NCBI RefSeq assembly: GCF_000586555.1
Contig: NZ_AZUC01000056.1
Span: 62,001 to 126,000, forward strand
Direction: 5' to 3'
DNA length: 64,000 nucleotides
DNA from: Sporosarcina sp. D27
GTDB taxonomy: Bacteria; Bacillota; Bacilli; Bacillales_A; Planococcaceae
In this document: piece after piece, positions 55,493 to 62,185 of the stretch
How positions within the stretch are numbered: position 1 is the stretch's first letter
How the letters are laid out: every line of letters begins with the position of its first letter
Notes under the pieces: generated by a model
The model's database searches: none
Seen by the model: only the letters and a program-made list of their open reading frames with translations
Told to the model about the DNA's origin: nothing
Position numbers and translations under genes: made by a program

Positions 55493-58324
55493 ATGGCTCA
55501 ACAATCTTACAAAAAGTTCGTAGCATCAGCTGCGACAGCGACTCTAGTTGCATCTGCACTTATTCCAGTTGCATCAGCGGCAAGCGTATCTACTTCTGCA
55601 TTCACGGACGTACCTGCTTCTTATAAGGAAGCTGTAGATTTCGTAGTAAAAAACAATATCGCTTCAGGGATTTCTGAAACTCAATTTGGCATTAGCCAAC
55701 AAATCAAACGTGGCGACGTAGCAATCATGATCGCTGCAGCAGCTGGCTTGAACGACGAAAAAGCACCAGCTTCTGGATTCTCAGACGTTCCAAAACGTGG
55801 AGCTTTGGCAATCAACTCTTTGAAAGCTGCTGGAGTAATCAATGGTAAAACAGCTACAAAGTTCGGATTTGAAGATAACGTTACACGTGGAGAAGCAGCT
55901 CTTATGCTACAAAAAGCATTTAAACTTGAAGCTGGCGACACAAAGAACTCTTTCACTGATGTTTCTGACCGTTACGATGCAGCAGTTGACGCTCTAGTTG
56001 CTAACAAAGTGACTAGCGGTATCAATGACAAGCAATTCGGTACAGGTAACAACATCAAGCGTGGAGACTTCGCTAAGTTCTTGTTTGCTTTGAAAGACAA
56101 GATTGAAGCACCAGCAGGAGAAGCTACAATTGAATCAGTAAAGGCGATTAACGCTAAAACTATCGAAGTGAAATTTAATAAAGCTATCGATACGGAAAAG
56201 GCTAAGTTTGAACTTAAGCGTGGAACAGTTAAACCAACAGTGAAAGCACCTGTCTTCTCTGAAGATAAAAAGACTGTAACAATTGAAGCTAATACTGCAT
56301 TAGCTGCTGGAGATTACACAGTTACTGTTACTGGTATATCAGATGAAGCTATCACAGGTAAAACAACTGTTGCTGCTGAGAAACTAACAAAAATTTCTTT
56401 CTTGAGTGAAGTTGCGGTTATCAATAACGATGATATTATTGGTAAAGTTTCTGCTGAAAATCAATATGGTGAAGATATCACATCTAAATTGACAACAGCT
56501 TCAAATTCTAATATTACTGTAACTGCGTCTAAGGGAAATGGTACCAACTCAATTGATAAAGACGGCAACTTAACTGTTGGTGGTGCTGCTGGTACCTTTA
56601 ATGTCGACGATAAAGTCGTTGTAACAGTAGTCGATTCAGTTACTGGTGTTACTGCTACTAAAACCGTAACAGTTGCAAAAGCTGCTGCTGTAGAGTCAAT
56701 TGTTTTAGGTGAAATTAAGACAGATGATGAAGAACTAGCTAAAAAGCCTTTGAATGTTGCTAACATGAATGCAAATGCACCTAAATATTATGTTCCTGTA
56801 ACAATTAAAGATCAATACGGTAATACACTTAAGGCTACTGAATTAGCTGGTGTATCTGTTGTATCTTCTAATGGTAGCATTGTTAAAACTAATGGTTTCG
56901 CAGATACGAAAAATGGAACTGTAATTAAGTTGCAAACACCTACTCCGACAGCAACACATGGTACAGCTGTACTTACAGTAATTGCTGCTGGAACTGGCAA
57001 AACTGCTAATACATCAATCGTAGTTAAAGAAAACTCTAAACTAGATACTGTAGCACTTCAAACGCCTTCAACAGTTCTTAAAAATGGTGTTGCTGCTGAA
57101 CTTCCTTTATCAATTACAAACACATACGGTGAAGAAGTTGCACTTAAAGATGTAACTGTTGGAGGAAATAACTCTAACGCACTTACACTAGATACTAATA
57201 CAACAATTAATGTAATTGGCGGTACTTTGAAAGTAGAACAAGATTACTTGAACAAAAAAGCAGTTCTTAAATTAACTCCATCACAAAAGAATGTTAATAT
57301 TACTGTTGTAACTGCAACTGGTAAATCACAAGTCTTAAACTTAACTGCTGATGAAGCACCTGTAGTTTCAGGTATTAAAGGTGTATCAGAGGACTTCGTT
57401 TCTTTATTGGCTAATGATGTATCATTAAGCACTGATTTAGATACTGCTGTTGAATTTGTCGACCAATATGGTGAAGAAATTGCTGCTCCAACATTCGACG
57501 CTACAGATGCTACTAATGCTTTAGACTTTACTATTAAACCAAAAGATGTTAACAATGATGTAACAACTTATACAAATGGTAAAATTACAGCAAGTACAAC
57601 TGCTGGTACTGAAGATTATGAAATCATCTTAAAAGATGCTACTGGTAAAGTTCTTGACACTAAAGACGTAACAGTTTCTGTAGTAGATGCAGACAAACTG
57701 ACTTCATTTGGTATTGATGATTTGAATAAGTTCTATACTGGTGATGTATCAGCAGCACACGACCAGGAAGTAACTATTCACGGATTATATAATGGTAAGA
57801 GAGTGGAAGTTAATCAAGATATGGTTAAAGATGTATCTGCAACTAATGGATTGAAGATTGCTGCTAATGGTGAATATACAGCAGAACAAATTGTGACTGA
57901 TTCTAAAGACGTTGCATCTACATTGACTGTATTGGTTGCTAATAAAGACAATACTTACACAGTTAAGAAAGAAGTACTTTACAGCGATGCTGCACCTGTT
58001 TCACAATCACTTGTTACTAAATATGATTCTGTTGAAGTTAAAGGTGGAGTTGTTCAGGTCCCTAGCACTGAGTTAAACGCCAAGTCTGTAGTTCCTGGTG
58101 TTGGTACTGCAAGTAAACTTCAGTTCGTTGCTAAGGATCAATACGGTGTACAGCGCGTTGGAACTGACTATAATGTAATCGTTACAAATAAAGAAACTAC
58201 TGGTACATTTGATTCAGATGGTCTTGGATCAGGCTTCATTCCTGCGGACGCTGGTAAGTCATTACAATTAAATGTACGTATCGACGGTTTGTTACAAACT
58301 GTTAAGGTTATCGCTGGTTCTTAA
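55493..58324 (+). CDS. S-layer protein with SLH domains
   Basis: The 943-aa product has a signal peptide (residues 1-30, cleavage near VASAA), three SLH domains (about 33-205; FTDVPASYKEAVDFV, FSDVPKRGALAINSL, FTDVSDRYDAAVDAL) and a long beta-rich region with Ig-like modules (IESVKAINAKTIEVKFNKAID, KDQYGNTL, VDQYGEEI, KDQYGVQR). It has no enzyme motif and a strong promoter, so it is probably the main lattice protein, bound through pyruvylated polysaccharide. CAGGGAGG lies 9 bases before the ATG. From about 56110 the third positions become rich in T and A while the SLH part is like the rest of the genome, suggesting a mosaic origin. Confidence 0.93.
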   Translation: MAQQSYKKFVASAATATLVASALIPVASAASVSTSAFTDVPASYKEAVDFVVKNNIASGISETQFGISQQIKRGDVAIMIAAAAGLNDEKAPASGFSDVPKRGALAINSLKAAGVINGKTATKFGFEDNVTRGEAALMLQKAFKLEAGDTKNSFTDVSDRYDAAVDALVANKVTSGINDKQFGTGNNIKRGDFAKFLFALKDKIEAPAGEATIESVKAINAKTIEVKFNKAIDTEKAKFELKRGTVKPTVKAPVFSEDKKTVTIEANTALAAGDYTVTVTGISDEAITGKTTVAAEKLTKISFLSEVAVINNDDIIGKVSAENQYGEDITSKLTTASNSNITVTASKGNGTNSIDKDGNLTVGGAAGTFNVDDKVVVTVVDSVTGVTATKTVTVAKAAAVESIVLGEIKTDDEELAKKPLNVANMNANAPKYYVPVTIKDQYGNTLKATELAGVSVVSSNGSIVKTNGFADTKNGTVIKLQTPTPTATHGTAVLTVIAAGTGKTANTSIVVKENSKLDTVALQTPSTVLKNGVAAELPLSITNTYGEEVALKDVTVGGNNSNALTLDTNTTINVIGGTLKVEQDYLNKKAVLKLTPSQKNVNITVVTATGKSQVLNLTADEAPVVSGIKGVSEDFVSLLANDVSLSTDLDTAVEFVDQYGEEIAAPTFDATDATNALDFTIKPKDVNNDVTTYTNGKITASTTAGTEDYEIILKDATGKVLDTKDVTVSVVDADKLTSFGIDDLNKFYTGDVSAAHDQEVTIHGLYNGKRVEVNQDMVKDVSATNGLKIAANGEYTAEQIVTDSKDVASTLTVLVANKDNTYTVKKEVLYSDAAPVSQSLVTKYDSVEVKGGVVQVPSTELNAKSVVPGVGTASKLQFVAKDQYGVQRVGTDYNVIVTNKETTGTFDSDGLGSGFIPADAGKSLQLNVRIDGLLQTVKVIAGS

Positions 58325-58381
58325 TAAAAATAAACGAAACGTTACTATATAAGCTAGGTTACTAGTGAAGTTAGTGGATTT

Positions 58382-58424
58382 AAACCCTATGGCATTTCTT
58401 TAACAAGATTTAGCCATGGGGTTT
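58382..58424 (+). terminator. hairpin after the S-layer gene (weak terminator)
   Basis: A 12-bp stem (AAACCC-ATGGC arm, one T-G pair) closes a 19-base loop at 58382-58424. It is followed by AATTCT, not a T run, so termination may be leaky and transcription may continue into the intron. Confidence 0.65.
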
Positions 58425-58490
58425 AATTCTAACTGTTATCGTCTATTTATTCGGTGTAATTCCGAATCTTGCTAAACAGTCTTTATGCAA

Positions 58491-59201
58491 GTGCCTAATC
58501 CTCCTGGATCCAGTGATGCGCTGATATTTTCGCAAAAGGGATTAAGTCAGGTGAAGTCGTACTCAAGCGTAATTGAGGCGGGGCTCCTTAAAAGACAGCT
58601 ATGATTAGGTAGACGAATCCATGTAGGCAGGATGAGGTAGTGAATATCGCGACATTGCTAGGACCTCGGTATTCATCCTTTCTTCTGAAATGTAGTTAGG
58701 AGATCAGTACAATTGACTGTTAACCTGTTCTTTCTCACTCCTGGATAGTGGAGATCTAAGGCTGTCAAAACAAGGGACGGATGTAACGGAACGTTTGAAG
58801 TCTTTGTGAGCGAGGTAAGTCAGTACCCATGACCTCATGAAGATGGCAGCAGGTTCATAGTAGTGTGGATTGTTGGCCGTTTGTACTTGTAGGGTAACCT
58901 ATGGGGAGGATAAAACCAGCAGGAGCGAAGGAACCTAGTCAGTGGTACGTATTCGAAAAGCTTATTTCCCTAAAAATACAGCTTTCCAATAGAATAGATG
59001 GGCCAATCGCTTATACGAGATTGGCCCATCTATTTGTAAAATTAGTAGGTATATTTTAACGGATTCAAAAGAATCATTTAAATCCAAGGGAATTGGCAGG
59101 GAATGAATACTATTGTTGATGGCACGCCGTATGCGGTGAAAGCCGCTTGTCCGGTGTAGGCCCTAATCGAAAGCTACAGAAATGTAGTATAAGAGGGGAA
59201 T
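58491..59201 (+). ncRNA. group II intron without ORF
   Basis: Domain V is clear at about 59122-59157: cgccgtatgcgg-tgaaa-gccgc...ccggtg, with a CGC triad in the lower stem and a GNAA-type loop. Domain VI follows (59160-59198), with a ctaca-gaaa-tgtag hairpin and an unpaired A near 59194. GAGGT...ACCTC at 58812-58837 fits domain II. The 5' end is set at GTGCC because the next bases TAATCCT (58495-58501) pair with GGGATTA (58538-58544), the first stem of domain I. Domain IV holds only a strong hairpin (58997-59030) and no reverse transcriptase. The 3' end could instead be 59206. It lies between the S-layer gene and a startless S-layer-like frame. Confidence 0.8.
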
Positions 59202-60200
59202 AGCACAGTATTAACACATAATGTAAGTACCGCAACGGGATTAAATAGTGCAATTTCAAAAGCAAATGATGGAGATACAATTAAGTTGACAGGTCCGATC
59301 AGTGCTACAGCAAATACTGTAACACTTAACAAACTAGTAAACCTTGATTTGAACGGTCAAAATTTAACAGGCAATGTAACGATTACTAGTGGAACTTCAG
59401 GAACTTTGAACATTTCAGCAGGTACTATAACAGGTAATCTAACTGTGGATGCTGCAAATGCAACAGTAAACAATGCGGCAACTGTAAGTGGTACAATTAC
59501 TATTAATAATGTTAGTGGCAACACATGGAATGAAAATGCATCTAATAACAATATTGTTTTCAATGATCCAAATGCGGATACTAATCTTGTAATTGGTGCA
59601 AATCAAACAGTTTCTAGTCTGACTCTAAAGACGCCTGCAAAGGTTTCTGTTTCAACAGGTGCTACTGTAACTGCTTTAACTGTTGAAGCTGGAGCTGCTA
59701 ACACAGCTATCTCAAATTCCGGTACAATTACTACGGTAACTGCAAATGGTAACACTTCATTAAAAGGGACTGCACCAAGTACAGTATATGGAACAGGGAC
59801 TATTACTGGTGATGCTCTACCATCAGCTCCTGAAAATGCTGTAAAAGAAATTGTAGTTAATGGTTTATTAGCGAGTGATATTAAGTATTTAGCATTCAAC
59901 TTGAACAATAATGGACCAGGGACAGAGAGTGCACAAAAGATATCAACTTTAGAAGAAGTTAAAAGTTTCGTATCGAATCAATACGGTGCAATTCTTGATA
60001 CGACAAAAATAACTGTTGTTGATGGTAAAATTACAGTTGCTGATGGTCTATTGACTACTGAAAACTGGAATAAAGTAAAAATGAATGGTAATAAAGTGGC
60101 TCCTTACCAAATTACTGTATTAAACAAAGACAAAACGTCTAAAATTGCTAAAATAGCAATGTACCAAAATGGAACTGTATCTATTATTGCTCTTCCATAA
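59202..60200 (+). CDS. startless S-layer-like C-terminal exon
   Basis: An open frame of 332 codons begins right behind intron domain VI and has no ATG or GTG near its front; the first alternative start is TTG at 59286 without a ribosome site. It reads STVLTHNVSTATGLNSAISK, then a beta-helix-like region of short Thr/Asn-rich repeats (LDLNGQNLTGNVTITSG, TITGNLTVDAANATVNN), and a C-terminal globular part ending IAMYQNGTVSIIALP. There is no signal peptide or SLH domain. Composition and style match the AT-rich part of the S-layer gene. It looks like the downstream exon of a surface protein. It could be a relic, or expressed by splicing. Confidence 0.65.
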   Translation, partial: STVLTHNVSTATGLNSAISKANDGDTIKLTGPISATANTVTLNKLVNLDLNGQNLTGNVTITSGTSGTLNISAGTITGNLTVDAANATVNNAATVSGTITINNVSGNTWNENASNNNIVFNDPNADTNLVIGANQTVSSLTLKTPAKVSVSTGATVTALTVEAGAANTAISNSGTITTVTANGNTSLKGTAPSTVYGTGTITGDALPSAPENAVKEIVVNGLLASDIKYLAFNLNNNGPGTESAQKISTLEEVKSFVSNQYGAILDTTKITVVDGKITVADGLLTTENWNKVKMNGNKVAPYQITVLNKDKTSKIAKIAMYQNGTVSIIALP

Positions 60201-60275
60201 CTCTTCTAGTATGGATGAATTTCATTCAGGATATGAAGTTATATTGTCTTATATTGATACAAATAGAAAAATGCT

Positions 60276-60313
60276 CTCTAATCGATCACTCATCGGTTAG
60301 AGGGCTTTTCTTT
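60276..60313 (+). terminator. terminator of the startless exon
   Basis: CTCTAATCGAT pairs with ATCGGTTAGAG (one G-T pair), followed by GGCTTTTCTTTT. A good terminator here suggests the exon belonged to a real transcript. Confidence 0.9.
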
Positions 60314-60435
60314 TGCTTTCCCAACCGCTCTTGCCCAAGTAATTAATCTAATAAAATTCCCGTTAGTATAAATACCACGGCAATTGGTCATATTGATAGT
60401 AACGGAGATTGCGAGATGAAAAGAGGTGAACCAAA

Positions 60436-61329
60436 CTGAGTGAAACGAAAATCTACTGGGAAAGTACCGCTGGCCATTTACTAGAAGAAACTCGACAAGC
60501 ATTAAGTGAGTATTTACTCAGCTTGAAGTTGGCAGATAAAGCGGAAGCAACCATTGAGAAGTATCGCAGGATTATCGAAGCGTTCTTTCAACAGTGTACG
60601 ATTCCGTTAGAAGAGATTACGAGTGACGATGTATTAACGTGGTTGACGACCATTTCGAAAGGAAAGAAAGCGCGCACGGTTGATTTGTATCTATCAGCTG
60701 TCTCTTCATTTTTCAGCTTTTGCTTAGAAGAAGAGTATATGGAGAAAACGGTCGTGAAAAAACGATGGCGCCCCAAAATACCTCACTCATTGCCAAAGTA
60801 CTTGGATGAATTTGAATATGCTCGTGTAAAAGTGAGTTCTGAACAGTTACCGATTCGAAACCGAGCCTTGCTGTTGTTTCTCTTTTCAACGGGCTGCCGT
60901 GTATCAGAAGTAGCCAGTTTACACGTTCAGGATATTGATTTTGACAAACGAAAAGTGGACGTAACGGGGAAAGGACGAAAAATCCGGCAAATTTACTTTT
61001 CCGAAGAATGTGGACTTGTGGTTCAAGACTATTTGGATAAGCGTTCAGCAAAACCATCAGATCCATTATTTATGAATAAGTTTGGTGATGGCCTTCAAGT
61101 GCAGGGGATTCGAAAAGTATTAAAAAAAGTGGGCGGTGAAGCAGGGCTCGTTCAATCCTTTCATCCTCATATGTGTCGCCATACATTTGCGACCAATATG
61201 CTCGCAAGAGGAGCCGATTTACAGTTCATCGCAGACGTATTGGGGCATGCGGACCTCAACACCACAAGGATCTATGCGCAAATCCCAACAGAAGAGATGC
61301 TGTTAACCTATCAAAATATTATGGGGTGA
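60436..61329 (+). CDS. tyrosine recombinase 1 of 3
   Basis: The product has a SAM-like core-binding domain (about residues 18-110) and a catalytic domain with all conserved residues: Arg in STGCRVSEVASL, Lys in TGKGRKIRQI, HxxR in HMCRHTFATN, His in LGHADLNTTRIYAQI and the nucleophile Tyr in the same segment. Homology to the family extends upstream of the TTG at 60523: the frame SETKIYWESTAGHLLEE runs back to a TGA at 60427. The best start is therefore a CTG at 60436 with GAGGTG 7 bases upstream. If only standard starts are used, the protein is 268 aa (60523). A 7-codon frame (60416-60439) overlaps this start. Confidence 0.88.
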   Translation: MSETKIYWESTAGHLLEETRQALSEYLLSLKLADKAEATIEKYRRIIEAFFQQCTIPLEEITSDDVLTWLTTISKGKKARTVDLYLSAVSSFFSFCLEEEYMEKTVVKKRWRPKIPHSLPKYLDEFEYARVKVSSEQLPIRNRALLLFLFSTGCRVSEVASLHVQDIDFDKRKVDVTGKGRKIRQIYFSEECGLVVQDYLDKRSAKPSDPLFMNKFGDGLQVQGIRKVLKKVGGEAGLVQSFHPHMCRHTFATNMLARGADLQFIADVLGHADLNTTRIYAQIPTEEMLLTYQNIMG

Positions 61330-61334
61330 AAAAC

Positions 61335-62168
61335 ATGAATCAAGAAGTCATTAAACAATTCTTTCTAGATAACCACAATCAATTTAGTCCAGAGACCGTT
61401 CGTGCGTACAAGTTAGCGCTCTCTCAATTCTTCACCGTGTGCGGAAAAAGCGTGGAAGAAGTAAAAGCGAGAGATATCCGGAACTGGTTAGAAGTCATGA
61501 CGAATGATGGTCTTCAACCACGTAGTATCCAACTTAAGCTCGTCGCGCTGAAATCCTTTTATCGCTATTGTATGGAAGAAAACAAAATCAATAAGAATCC
61601 GACTTTGAAAGTCGTTACACCGAAAAAGGTCGATTCTCTTCCTTACTATCTATCAAAGCGACAACTGGCCATGCTGCAGGAGCACACAAAGGACAATATA
61701 AGAGATCGGGCAATTATTGAAACATTGTATGCCACGGGGGTACGAGTAACTGAATTACTGAATATTAAACTCGAAGATATCAAATGGGAAACAAGACAGA
61801 TAACGATTCGAAAAGGAAAAGGAAATAAAGGTCGAATTGTCCTCTTTAGTCATGCCTGTGCAGAGCGATTGGAACGATATCTCGAAATTAGGAAGTATGA
61901 AGGTGACTACCTATTTTCGAATAAAAGAGGACAACCCATCAGTCGCGATTTAGTTCAAACGAAGTTTCGAGAGTACTCAGAAGCTCTCGGTTTCAAAGTG
62001 AGCCCGCACACATTAAGGCATACATTTGCAGCAAACTTAGCGGAAAAGGGAATGGATTTCACGTGTATTCAAGAATTACTGGGGCATTCGAATATCAATA
62101 GTACTAGAATCTATACGCGTTTGATGAATCCTGAACGGAAGAAAAAGTATGATCAATACCAACAGTAA
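61335..62168 (+). CDS. tyrosine recombinase 2 of 3
   Basis: The 277-aa product has a core-binding domain (residues 1-90; SPETVRAYKLALSQFFTVCG) and a complete catalytic domain: Arg in ATGVRVTELLNI, Lys in KGKGNKGRIVL, HTLRHTFAANL, LLGHSNINSTRIYTRL. It starts 5 bases after the first recombinase stops and ends 17 bases before the third. Three different recombinases in a row recall RIT elements (recombinases in trio) and Tn554 tnpA/tnpB, in which several recombinases act on the same ends. Confidence 0.93.
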   Translation: MNQEVIKQFFLDNHNQFSPETVRAYKLALSQFFTVCGKSVEEVKARDIRNWLEVMTNDGLQPRSIQLKLVALKSFYRYCMEENKINKNPTLKVVTPKKVDSLPYYLSKRQLAMLQEHTKDNIRDRAIIETLYATGVRVTELLNIKLEDIKWETRQITIRKGKGNKGRIVLFSHACAERLERYLEIRKYEGDYLFSNKRGQPISRDLVQTKFREYSEALGFKVSPHTLRHTFAANLAEKGMDFTCIQELLGHSNINSTRIYTRLMNPERKKKYDQYQQ

Positions 62169-62185
62169 GAAATAGGAGGATTAAG

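Noticed and set aside
58440-59200. Degenerate transposon or riboswitch instead of a group II intron
   Set aside because: No transposase remnant or terminal repeats are visible, and the domain V/VI order, triad and first-stem pairing fit a group II intron better.
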